From positions 24,153,501 to 24,217,500 of the forward strand of contig CM027382.1 in assembly GCA_015680905.1 (NCBI GenBank): a DNA stretch of 64,000 nt, given 5' to 3'. Below are positions 1-10,026 of the stretch, piece after piece; position 1 is the stretch's first letter, and the number at the start of each line of letters is the position of its first letter. The position numbers and the translations under genes were made by a program. Under the pieces are notes generated by a model. That model saw nothing but the letters and a program-made list of their open reading frames with translations. It had not been told where the DNA came from and did not search any database. The DNA is from Coptis chinensis. Its lineage: Eukaryota > Streptophyta > Magnoliopsida > Ranunculales > Ranunculaceae.

Positions 1-1050
1 GCTTCCTGAGGTACAGATTGGGTTAGCAGACTTCTGGCTTGAGAATTTAAGAAAAGAGGTCCCGAGCACCAGGGATCATGCCAAAAGCTCGTTTCATTTC
101 CAGTTGCAATGTTATACCTCACAAACTTCCATGAGAGTTCCCGATGTTTCAAAATCCCTCGCCAAACCTAGGAGCAGTCCTTTGGTACTTTCATAGTCCA
201 GAAATGGTTCTGCTTAATATTTTGTTCCCAAGACCACTTTACCCACAAGCTGTCTGTTCTCTTAGCCAGTTTGAACACTAAACCACAATACGCTGCTTTG
301 TTCCAAAACTTTGGATCAATCAGACCAAGACCTCCTTGCTCTTTTGTCATCCTGAGGGTTGCATGACTCGAGTGGTGCATCTTCCTTTCCATCTTTGGTC
401 CTGACCAGATAAAACTGTTACAAATCTTGCCCACCTTATCCAGTACTGCTTTTGGCAACACAAAAGTTTTGGCCCAATACGTTTGAAAAGAGGACAAGAC
501 AGATTGGACTAATTGAACTCTACCCGCTCTATCCAAGTCCTTATTTTTCCAGTTGGAAATGCGACTAGTGATCTTCTCTATAAGAGGCAGACAATCTCTA
601 ATTTCCAGTCTTGATGCGCGATCAAAGGAAGCCCAAGGTAGGCTCTTGGTGGAGAGACAATCGAAATGTTCATGACTGCAGCTAGTTCTCGACCTTCCTC
701 TTCTGACATACTTCCTGTAAGGAGAGTGGTTTTTTCATTACTTAAGCTCAGCCCCGTAGCTTTGGAGAAAGATGTTAAGATGTCCTTGATCGTTTTGATA
801 GATTCCAAGTTTCCTTTACAAAAGAGCAGGACATCGTTTGCAAAACAGAGGTGGGAGATCTCCAGCTTTTTACACTTTGAGTGGGCTTTTATCAACTTCA
901 TCTGGAGCCCTTGATGGAGCAGAGCACTCAATACTTCCATAATAAGAACAAACAGATAAGGAGAAACTGGGTCTCCTTGTCGCAGCCCTCGTTGTCTTTT
1001 AAAGTACCCTTCCGGCGTTCCATTTACCATCACTGAATCTAGTCCACAAG
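1..1050 (-). pseudogene. 5'-truncated LINE (non-LTR retrotransposon), reverse transcriptase part
   Basis: Two open stretches on the minus strand belong to one plant L1-type LINE polyprotein. The upstream one (1033-578) carries the RT signature GLRQGDPVSPYLFVL and the catalytic-box region ISHLCFANDVLLF. The downstream one (536-168) has the typical LINE RT-thumb and C-terminal pattern (AGRVQLVQSVL, FIWSG, GGLGLIDPKFWNKAA). The frame changes between them and stops follow. The catalytic F/YxDD box reads FAND, so the first aspartate is lost. Homology begins abruptly in mid-RT near 1050, as expected for 5' truncation; the 3' end lies outside the window. This is a dead copy, and neither an endonuclease nor an RNase H domain is seen here. 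Confidence 0.9.
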
Positions 1051-1873
1051 TCTACAACAATTCTACAAATTGTTAACTTCCTATAATACTATATATAAGT
1101 CTATATAACCCTACTATTATGTGGGAAAAAAAATATAAAAGATTAACATTGAATACATTTTTTTTAAGTGGAAATTTTATTGATAATGATAACGAGTTTT
1201 ATATATAATTAGGACAATCGTGCAACAAGTTGCACTACAAATCTTTTATGAATTTGTTTTTGTTTTTTTTTTTTTTAGTTTGAGATCTGGCGCTTGTTTA
1301 AGAATTGAGAGTGAAAGAAATGAGGGAGAGCTTACGAGTTTGTTATGGATGATTAGAATTATACAAATTGACCGGTTGGCCTTTGGGTCTTTGGCTATTT
1401 GTTTTAGTTTTATTAACCCATCAAACTTTCAAAGACATATTTGTCTCTGTTTAATGGTTTTGGACTCAAAATAAATGATACATGATAATTTTGTAAGGGC
1501 AAAAAGAGAAATAAAAAAAATGTTGTTTATTAGTTTTTTTTTCATACTATTTTTTTTGTTGATTATATTCTCACTATAGTTATGAAAATTTTAGGGGTGC
1601 GGTAGTGGAAGTTTGCTAAAAAAAATTGAAGGGTACGAGTTCTTATAGTTTAAAGATTTTTCTAAACAATTAGTTATGTGGTAGTGGAGTTTTTCTAATA
1701 TCAGGGGGTGTGACTGCCCCCACACGCTCTCTATATCCATCTATGTATGTCACATTTTTTCAACGATTGTGAAATCTATAAGTTCCTGTAGAATAATGAA
1801 TAAAGCTAGCATGCCATAAATCATGTCGAATAAAATGGGTTCAAACTTCTTACATGGGTTGATCCTGAGTAGT
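1051..1873. other. AT-rich intergenic DNA, nothing recognised
   Basis: AT-rich sequence with several short A and T runs lies between the LINE and the outer CACTA element. I see no coding similarity, terminal repeats or RNA gene here. Confidence 0.6.
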
Positions 1874-1876
1874 TGT
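1874..1876. repeat. Left TSD (TGT) of outer CACTA element
   Basis: The TGT immediately before CACTACTACAGAAAA is matched by TGT at 30862-30864 directly after the opposite terminus. A 3-bp duplication is the CACTA-superfamily signature. Confidence 0.9.
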
Positions 1877-1897
1877 CACTACTACAGAAAAGGTCAT
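1877..1897 (+). repeat. Left TIR of outer CACTA
   Basis: Starts CACTACTACAGAAAAGG and is identical over 21 bp to the reverse complement of 30841-30861. Confidence 0.93.
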
Positions 1898-2060
1898 TTA
1901 CCACGGTAGGTCAAATGGAATAAACCACTATTTTTCTAATAACATTGGCTAATAGTCATTTACCACAGTACACTTCACTTTTCTAACTTAGGTATGTCTA
2001 GATACCACTGCTTGCCGATAACAGTGGTATTTGATATGCCATATACCACGGTAGTACCAA
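1893..2060. repeat. Subterminal repeats of outer CACTA, left side
   Basis: Several variants of a TTTACCAC/ATACCACGGT unit occur (for example near 1898, 1966, 1998, 2022 and 2041) in both orientations. The same unit appears at 8410-8533 and 30702-30840. In En/Spm relatives such arrays bind the transposase; that role here is inferred from the family. Confidence 0.75.
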
Positions 2061-2233
2061 ATATGGCCCCTAATTTGTGTTTTGATATTCGAATACCCAA
2101 CTGTTTCTTGAAAAAGGGTGGTTTATGTATCGAAACATTGCACCTACCGTAGATAAAAGCGGCCTGGCCCAAACCACTCGCTAAGAAAACAAAACAAATA
2201 AGGGTAAATAAAAAATCGGAAAAAGGGGGCAAA
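2061..2233. other. Left interior of outer CACTA, no gene recognised
   Basis: Short stretch between the subterminal repeats and the solo LTR. An open frame crosses it on the minus strand but resembles nothing I know. Confidence 0.5.
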
Positions 2234-3836
2234 AGATGTGTAACACCCGTATTTAAAATACGTAATTATTAATTAATTAATTAATTTAATTATTTATTTA
2301 AAATTCGCTGGATTGGATTTGGAATATGTGGGCCTGACTTCTCGGCCGGAGTCTATATTGGGCTTAGGTTTTAAACCCAGATATATATTCATACTGTTCT
2401 AGAGAATAGGGTTCTTAGATAATAAAATATAATAAAAATAGAGGCGGCTTGTTTGCTCGAGCGTTAGAGCACGACGACTCGGACTAGAAGGAATTCGTCG
2501 AACTGTTAATTAAGGTGAGTAGTTACATTTTTTTATTTCACGAGTATAAGAAAAAAAAAAAAAAAGCTTTACTGTTCAATTTTTTTCAGCTAAGTATTGG
2601 TCTGTAGTTTATTTTGCGTCCTTGGTCGAATAGTTAAAATGGTTCCTTGGTGCTGTATTGATTGAGGGATTATTGAAACTCTAGATTATAGAACTGTCGA
2701 CACTCTAAAGGGACTGTATGACGGCGCGAGCCTAAAAAAAATCGCTAGGTCTATTTGTTCTAGGTGCAGGTGATTATTTGTTTTGGTTGGTGGAGTGTTG
2801 TTTTGGTTGTTTTGGGTTGTATGGGTTTTGGTTGACTGAGGGTTAGTTGTAGTAGGTGTGTTGGAGGACCTGAGAGTGATGTGGAAGCTTGAAGGAGCGT
2901 TAATGGAGTCGAAAACGCGATTTTGGAAGTGTGAGGGAATTACATTTTTAGGGTATAGAAAGATGGTGGGTTTTTGTCGAGGGTGAAAACCGAATGGTTT
3001 GTTGGTGGTGGCAAAGTCGGTGGTGGGAGGTGCTGGTGAGGAAGGGGATGCGCTGGTGAGGAAGAAGATGAACCAGCGGTTCTATTCCTTGGTTTTGACT
3101 TTGGGCCGGTTTCTTATTTTGTTGTGGGGTTAAGTTATTTGTTTAGATGTGGGCTTAAGTTATTTGTTTAGATGTGGGCTTAAGTTATTTTGGGGCTTAA
3201 GTTATTTTGTGGGATTAAGTTATTTTTAGACTGTTGGGCCAGGTTATAAAGGCTTGGGCCTTGGTTTTGGGTTTTGTTTTGGTTAGTTGGATTAGGACCT
3301 AATTGGATGAACCCCAGTTTGGGATTGGTGACTGTTGAGTTTGGCCTTTGATTGTTGATTGTTTATTGTGTTACATTGTTTATATATAATTTTATGGACA
3401 AATCAAATGTTAAAATGATGCAGAAGCCTATATAATTGGTTAGTCATTATCTAAGAAAGATTTGATGTTGAGGTTGTATATTTTTGACACGTGACGAGAT
3501 TGAAATGTTAGGAGACATAATATTCCGAAAACGCTCCATTATTTTATCTCTGATATGCTACTAGGAGGTAGTATAGTATTTGTAGATATTTCCCACGGGA
3601 TTGTGGCTTAATGCAATAATATATTGGCACGTAAAAGAATGAAAGTGGTTATGAGATATATTGATATATTTATAAATATTGTGGCTTAGTGCAATAAGTT
3701 ATTTGACCTGCACGTGATATAGTGAAATGTTTATGAGACATGAATGTATGACACTTGAATAAATTACGTAACGAAAATCCTAGAACCTAGCTACCACAAC
3801 TCCTGTGATTTGCCTTTGTGATGGGCGTAAGTGATA

Positions 3837-3945
3837 TGATTGGCCCTTCGGGCGTTTCAGTGAATCTGAATGGCCCTTCTGGCGTAAGTAATGTGATTGG
3901 CCCTTCTGACGTTTCAGTGAAGCTGAATGGCCCTTCTGGCGTAGC
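3837..3945 (+). repeat. Tandem repeat in solo LTR (about 56-bp unit, two copies)
   Basis: Two consecutive copies of a unit containing TTGGCCCTTC, GGCGTTTCAGTGAA and ATGGCCCTTCTGGCGTA, differing at a few positions. Confidence 0.8.
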
Positions 3946-4397
3946 CGAATGGTAGCTTGATTATTCCGTTCGCAAAACTAGAACGAGACGCACGATATTT
4001 TATGCCGAATAATGGCAGTACTTACATAATGGCTTTCGTGTGAGGGTTACCTGGTGTGCGGCATCCCGCTCAGGGTAGCTACGCACGGAGTGGTTCATTA
4101 TGTGAGGGGAGGCATGTGGATGTACATGTTCAGCGTTGGGAAGCGATTGTGGTAACCAGGAAAACTAAGTAAGACATAGATACGACGTGATTTTAGAGAC
4201 ACGCAAAGAAAGCCTTAAATAATATAATTATGGTAATATGTTGGTTAACTATATATATTTAAATATATGATTGTATATGGCTTTGCAGAAGGGTGGGTCA
4301 AATTAATTACTTGGGCAGAGACGACCCACTTTGTAATTGAGCATGAAATGCGGTACGGATATAATATGCTTGGTTGGTTATTTGTTTAGTTAGAACC

Positions 4398-4574
4398 TAA
4401 GGCGCCTCGATGGAGGAACTACATGCCTTATTTATTATGTGTATAGTTTGTTGTGTGGTTAGTGGGAAGTTAAGGCACCTCAGTGGAGGAACTACCTGCC
4501 TTAATTATTGTACTTAAGGATGTTGTATTAGTTGTTGGAAGTTAAGGCGCCTCGGTGGAGGAACTAACTGCCTT
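4398..4574 (+). repeat. Three spaced copies of a 33-bp motif in solo LTR
   Basis: Copies at 4398-4430, 4471-4503 and 4542-4574 share TAAGGCGCCTC and TGGAGGAACTA, and each ends CTGCCTTA or ATGCCTTA. Each copy begins TAAGGC and ends GCCTTA, so it could fold into a hairpin. The spacing is about 72 bp. Confidence 0.85.
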
Positions 4575-5082
4575 ATGGATTGTGTATGTATATGTATGAG
4601 TATATGTTGTATTTTAGAGCTACTCACACCAGCATTAATTGTTTATAATGCTGACCCGATTTGCATGTTTGCTTATCGGGTGTGTTCATTAAATGAACAT
4701 AGTTGATAAGTCTTGACAGGTTTCATGTTGAAGAAGGTTGGTTGCTGCTTGTGGTTTGCATTAGCGTCGCATTCAGGATATATTTTGTTTTCCCTTAAGG
4801 TGTAATAGATTTTTAGTTGAGACAAATGTTGTTTTATATTTTCAGTTGTATTTATAACTAAAGAGGGTTGAAAGGAGATTTATAACTTAATCAGTTTTGT
4901 AAATTTTTGTAATGAAGAGGACTTTTGTTAATTTGAAATTTTTATTGGTTTTTAATTATCCGCGTATTTAAACTGATTATGGGTTTTTGGGAGTTGAGAA
5001 TGCGTCACACCTCGAAGATCGAAGAGTCGGGAACAAATATTGTTTTTCCGAATTCTATCGAAATTCGGGGTGTGACAAGATG

Positions 5083-5748
5083 TCTCACTAAAACTCCCTC
5101 ATCCAACTTCTAAAAAATCGTCACTAAGGTTTTTTCTGTCCAATTTCCACTATATCTCTCCCCAATTTATGCTCGATCCGGTTTATTATTTCGAACAATG
5201 ATGCTCCACCTCTCTCTCCTATGGATAAAGTTGCAAGGTTATCTTTTTATGCAAGTAAGTTCTTGTTTTGGTTAATTAATTAATTTCTCAAATTTTACGG
5301 AATAAATGCAAGGTCTCCCTTTTCTTGTAAGTAGGTTCTTATTATTGAACTAAAAGAAATTTTTCTCTGCAAAATTTAGAGTCTAAATTTTTTGGGTATT
5401 TAGTTGTAAAAATCGAATTTTGTAATTAATTCTATAGATTTCCTAGCAATTGTTCTTCATCTGTTTAGTAAGGCAACTTTCGAAAGTATCAAGGATCATG
5501 AGTACTAAAATTTTGAGGTTACATATCAATAGTGTTTTTTGTGCTCTTGCTTTAAGCTGAAGACATGATTTAGTACCCGTTAGCTTTGTGTGTGTTTTGC
5601 AAAGGTTTTTTTGAACCTTTCACATAGCCTTGATAATTGATATAGTGCACATATTTTGCTGTGTTTCCTCTCGGGGTGAAAAAGTTGGCGAGAATTTTGA
5701 TCCCTTTAATTGGATTACTCCTCCTATGTTGTTTGGTGTCCCTTACAG
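5083..5748. other. CACTA interior upstream of GH3 fragment
   Basis: AT-rich sequence that may carry leader and intron of the captured gene; a coding-like stretch ending CCTTACAG at 5748 looks like an intron-acceptor side. No other gene is recognised. Confidence 0.45.
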
Positions 5749-5855
5749 AATTAGGGATCTCATGAACATAATGACTCTTGGAGAGAAAGTTGGTCAGATG
5801 GTGCATATTGATCTATATAATGTCACATCAAATATAATGAAGCAATACTCCTTAG
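5749..5855 (+). pseudogene. Captured exon of GH3 family beta-glucosidase-like gene
   Basis: One exon-sized stretch encodes IRDLMNIMTLGEKVGQMV, followed by an MKQYSLG-like end. This matches the N-terminal part of plant glycoside hydrolase family 3 (IRDLM.RMTLEEKIGQMVQIE...MKQYFIG). A CCTTACAG acceptor precedes it and GTATAAG follows the last codon, so the exon borders survive. The catalytic domains of a GH3 enzyme (normally about 600 residues) are absent. It lies inside the CACTA element, so it reads as a transduplicated fragment, not a gene. Confidence 0.7.
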
Positions 5856-6726
5856 GTATAAGTTACACTGTTTTTTTTCTTTGATATAAGAATAGTAGAA
5901 ATGACAAACAAATATTTAGTTGGTTTAATACGACAGGGAGTATATTGAGTGGTGGATGACATGTGCCTGGTCTTCAAGGATTGGGTTGGCATGAATGGTC
6001 TCAATATCCTTAAGGTGGCATTTTTTTAGCATTGTTAGGAGTTCAAATATTTTCTTGTATGCTTTATGAACTACTAGATGTTGTTGGATTCGTATGATGA
6101 TTTTATTTTATTTTTGCTCCTTACTTTTACAATGGCTTTTACAAATTTCAGTTATTTGGAAATATTGTGGTCAGTAAAATAAAATGTAATGGAGGTTTTT
6201 TAATGCATTTTTGTTTGCAGTGCATGCCCATTTAAGCTTGGCTTCACACTTTGAGGTACAGTGGAATTTGGTATGAGATCTCAAAGATCTGGGTGAAGAG
6301 GCAGATGCAGAAGTGGGTGAGGTCATCTTATCTAAGCTTTAATTAAGCTATCTTTGTCTTCAAAAGGACAGGTATTCCCTTGTTTCTTTACGCTTTTTAT
6401 GGGCTTCAATACTTAAATGACACTGGGTTGTGTATGTACACATTTTTATACACAACTTCCATCATCAGTTTTAGTGGGGTACACATGGAGATGGATTGAA
6501 AAATTATTTATCAGTGAAGATGGTATTCTCACCATTAAAATCATCCTCACAGGAGATTAATTCTAAAACATTTAACTACACCCAAAGCTAGATCCAATTG
6601 TTGGAATTTATGGACTACTGAGATATAAAACTTGTCCTTTATTTATTTATTTATTTTTCAATAATAGCATTTTTCAGATTAATTTGTTTCCAATCAGTAT
6701 GAGCTTCATGAAGAGGAGGTCCTTTA

Positions 6727-6762
<36 letters not shown>

Positions 6763-6880
6763 AGCCCTATTGTCATTTTCATGTAAATTCCATTGCCTTG
6801 CACATGTTCCGTTTGGTTCGGTGTAAATGCTTTGTCTAATTATTTTGTTCGTTATATTACAATCCCTTTATATGAATGTA
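5856..6880. other. CACTA interior, no gene recognised, long poly-A
   Basis: AT-rich sequence without recognisable coding similarity. It contains the 44-base adenine run at 6728-6771. Confidence 0.5.
6728..6771 (+). repeat. Poly-A tract (44 nt)
   Basis: An uninterrupted run of 44 adenines. It could be a retroposon tail, but no matching body or duplication was identified. An exact homopolymer length of this size is also sensitive to assembly. Confidence 0.9.
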
Positions 6881-6884
6881 AGTG

Positions 6885-7240
6885 ATCCAATCCCATTGGT
6901 GAGCTTGTAGAGCCAGTTTCCAAGTATGATGGAGATCAACATGAATTGGCTCTTACTATCTCCTTAGTAAGTGAAAATTTCCAATATTTAATTTACTTTA
7001 GATTGTCTCTAGAATGGTTTCTCTAGAATGGTTTGTTAACTTCAATTGACATTTTCCATGGATAAAACAAAGTGTGTTTTTTATCGTTCTTATTGAGTAT
7101 AGCTACTAATTCTTTTGTTTTGTTAGGATCCTAAAACCAAAGATTGGTGGTTAGTTAACTGGGGTGCACTCTCCCGGCGCGGGATGATTATATACATTAT
7201 GGCTAGTGCTACAAGTGATGAGTGCACTGCTGCTTGGGTT
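6885..7240 (+). pseudogene. Probable captured neprosin-domain gene fragment
   Basis: Two stretches fit a neprosin (DUF239) domain: one encoding EPVSKYDGDQHELAL, and after an intron-like gap (donor GTAAGT at 6967, acceptor TTAG before 7127) DPKTKDWWLVNWG. Plant neprosin-like proteins have a block with a Y.G.Q motif followed by D..TG.WWL. The remainder is not preserved and stops follow. The call rests on short motifs, so it is tentative. It lies in the outer CACTA interior beside the GH3 and G2-like fragments. Confidence 0.5.
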
Positions 7241-7624
7241 ATGTTTCTTTTTTCGATTCTTATTTTATTTATTTATACTTGAGCTGGGTCTAAGTTTTGC
7301 TCTTTATGTTTGGTTCTTTTGAGGTTAATGTTTGGGTGTTGATATGTTTTAAATGGTACATGGGGTTTAAGTTTAGTACATGTTGCGCTTGTTCATTGTC
7401 TTAGTGGTTATGTATGGTAGTACTTTGTTGAGTTTTGACATTAAATTGCAAAAGGATCGCTAAGAAAGCTAAGTAAGAATCTAATCATTTGGAGTTACTT
7501 AAATAGAGCATCACTAGGGGAGAAGTGTTAGTTTTTCATATTGCGTCTGAATATATTGCACAGTGGGGACTAATGGAGTCTGATCTTTCCTGTACTCTCC
7601 CAAGTCAGTGACTTGGCCTTTTCT
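7241..7624. other. CACTA interior, no gene recognised
   Basis: T-rich sequence with no coding similarity seen. Confidence 0.5.
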
Positions 7625-7965
7625 TGATTGTTGCAGATGACTGCAACAACCAATGGAGATAATGGGCTTCCAGTTGAAGTCAGGCAACTATCAGAGCAGT
7701 CCCCAATCCTAGCTTGTCCATTTGAAAGGAACTTCTCATCTAGCCAACCAGCTGTGCAATCTCTGTCAAAGAATGGACTTTTAGGGAGTTGAGTGGAACT
7801 ACACCTAGACAGAGTGGTGACTTTGATTGCCAGTTCAGAGAGCTCTTACCTTGCTTCCTCAAGCCCAACTGATGCCACAGGCTGCTCATTCAGAGCTTTG
7901 AACACTTTCTTGAGTATGGACTGCAGGTACTTTCCTTGTGGCAATAAGTTTGCATCAATCGTTGG
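7625..7965 (-). pseudogene. Captured G2-like / MYB-CC transcription factor fragment
   Basis: Read on minus, the frame gives PQGKYLQSILKKVFKALNEQ, then a VGLEEAR segment, a stop, ELSELAIKV, and further on a DCSDSCLTSTGSP-like tail. Plant GARP G2-like proteins of the MYB-CC type have QGKYLQ(S/A)(V/I)LEKA in their coiled-coil (LHEQLE) region and a DCS.DSCLTS motif near the C-terminus. The GARP DNA-binding domain is not present. At least one in-frame stop shows decay. Its orientation is opposite to the GH3 fragment, so capture involved more than one event. Confidence 0.6.
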
Positions 7966-8409
7966 TTCAAAACCTGTCAAGTGTGCCCATTAACAAGGTA
8001 TCATATATAAGTGGTTAGTTATACAATTTCTAAACTGTTTTACATGTACTTTTCTTTATTTTTTAATCACAACTATTTCTTTCATAGGGTGATCAAACTT
8101 TGCTTATTATTGGCTGAATGTTCTTGGGATGAGAATGTCAAACACAAAAGAGAATGTTCTTGGTGAAGTTATAGAGAATTATATGTTTTTTTTTTTTCTA
8201 TTGTTATTCTTTCATTGCAATACAGAACAAGATGGAATAAGTTGGTTTGGAGGTTCTTTATATATATATATTTAGATTTTTTATTGGAATTTGATTATGG
8301 TGTTTTGAATTTGTGATGATATGGAATGTGATATGCATAACTATTTTATGAAGGCACTGTGTGAGGTGATAGGAATATTTAAAAAACCAGGGATTTTTTT
8401 TTTAAATAA

Positions 8410-8533
8410 AAACTTTATATACCACGGTTATGATAAAAAAGTGACAAATATGGTGACTTTATACCATGGTTTCTGAAAATATCAGTACTTCGTAATGATA
8501 TAATACCACGGTTTTGAAATACTTATTACCACG
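8410..8533. repeat. Subterminal repeats of outer CACTA, split right side
   Basis: Copies of TATACCACGGTT, TATACCATGGTT and ATACCACGGTTTTG occur here. The array breaks at 8533/8534 and resumes at 30702, proving that the Gypsy element landed in the CACTA right end. Confidence 0.85.
8529..8533. repeat. TSD (CCACG) of Gypsy element, left copy
   Basis: CCACG here is repeated at 30702-30706, directly flanking the two LTR outer ends. Confidence 0.93.
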
Positions 8534-10012
8534 TGATAAACATAAAATGAATAGTTTACCTACGAAATGAACGATGAACTCAAAACGTAAGTAAACTAAA
8601 ACTATTTACGTGTCTATATTTATCAAAGTTTCTACTCTCAATTCTATCGAAATAGAGTGGAGTAACAAATTCGTTCCACTCCTAGTTCTCTAGCATGGAA
8701 TGTTTTCTAATCTAATTAATCGGTCTTAAGTCTAATGAGAGCTTTACGAAGGGTGTTATACTACGATACAATATGAAATTGATTATGTTGAATTTAAACT
8801 ACGAATGCTATGGAAATATGATTGTTTTTGAATCTAGATAAAGGATTATAGGGGAATTGAATCCACCTCGAATCCAACTTAATAACCTAGCATAGATTCT
8901 TGTATCTCGAAATTCTCAATGCGTAACTTCGGCAATAATTTCGAGTTCTAATCCCTAGTGTTCATGGCATCTCTACCAAATACTAACTAGCATGTGAGGT
9001 CGTCCACCCATTCTCATGGCGAATCACGACCTTCTAGAGTGGAATAGATTCTACAACGCGTCTACACTATACCACTAAGTTTTCATCAAGGCTTCATCAA
9101 CCCCTCTAATGGAGGTTTTAGCCTTGAGTCATCAACCCATCATTTCCCATTGAATTATAACTACACATCATATTAAAATTCTAACTTAACTAATTTAACT
9201 AACAATGTTTCAATCTACTTAAACTACGAAATGATAATCAACAATAATTAAAATTAGATCTATAAATTGAAATGACAAAATTCGAAATTGATAAAAATAA
9301 CTATTTTATTTATCTAATCAATCAAGAACAATGATTCAAGACTTAATCTAAAACAAGAATTGAAATTGGAACTTAAACTTAATTACTCTACTGAAAACTA
9401 GATCTAGAATTATATATCTTTTTTAGGTCTAACTAGCTACCATTAACAAAGAGTTAAGCTTTGGTTTTTATACTTTCAGATCCAAAAATCGTGCATGGGC
9501 TTGGAGCCATGTTTTGGGCCAGAGAATCAGGCCCAAAACCCAATTCTTTCAGTCCAAAAAGGCCTCTTCAGCTGCAGTTGGCTTCAACAGACTTTTCATC
9601 CACTTCTGCTCCTCTGATTGGGTCAAATCTTAGACCATTAGAAAGCTCTTTCCGAGCCGGTCGTTTTGACATAAGGTAGGTCCCATTCCGAGGTCTGAGT
9701 CCAAAGATCTGGTCTTGAAATTCTCTTGACTTGTGTCTTTTTGCTTTTTTGCCAGCGACTTTTCAGCTTTTTGACGGGCTTTTTAGAAAGTCTTTGTCTT
9801 CTTGAATCTTGGCCTTTAATCACGGAACTCCTTAGTAACCGACCTTTGCTCCTTTATCTCGCTAAAGTGGCACATTTCTCGCACATAATGGACTTTGAAA
9901 CCGAAATGCATAAAAACACGTGTCGGTGTTAACTCTTAATTATTACTCACATAATTGGTCTAAAAGTATGATATTCTGAGGGGTTAAAACTACAGTTTTT
10001 GGGCTCTTATCA
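8534..10012 (-). repeat. 3' LTR of Athila-type element
   Basis: Pairs with 29225-30701. As the element reads on minus, this left copy is the 3' LTR. Open frames inside it (for example 9461-9679) are chance frames shared by both LTRs. Confidence 0.93.
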
Positions 10013-10026
10013 AACCACCCCCAAAC
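10013..10026 (-). promoter_or_regulatory. Polypurine tract of Athila-type element
   Basis: On minus the sequence directly before the 3' LTR is TTTGGGGGTGGTT, a G-rich tract in the position where plus-strand DNA synthesis is primed. Confidence 0.75.

Larger units (their letters stand above)
2239..5077. mobile_element. Solo LTR (about 2.8 kb) inside outer CACTA
   Basis: The stretch begins TGTAACACCCGTATTT and ends AAATTCGGGGTGTGACA, an inverted TGT...ACA pair typical of plant LTRs. It is flanked by perfect 5-bp duplications AGATG (2234-2238 and 5078-5082). No gag, pol, primer-binding site or second LTR lies between the duplications, so it is a complete solo LTR left by LTR-LTR recombination. 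Its length fits long-LTR Gypsy families, but without pol the family is not certain. Its orientation is not determined. Confidence 0.9.

Noticed and set aside
7793-7993. 66-codon plus-strand frame
   Set aside because: Shadow of the minus-strand G2-like fragment, which has family motifs.
9461-9679. Open frame on plus in the Athila LTR, repeated at 30153-30371
   Set aside because: Both copies lie in the LTRs and antisense to the element; conservation follows from LTR identity, and the frame resembles no protein.
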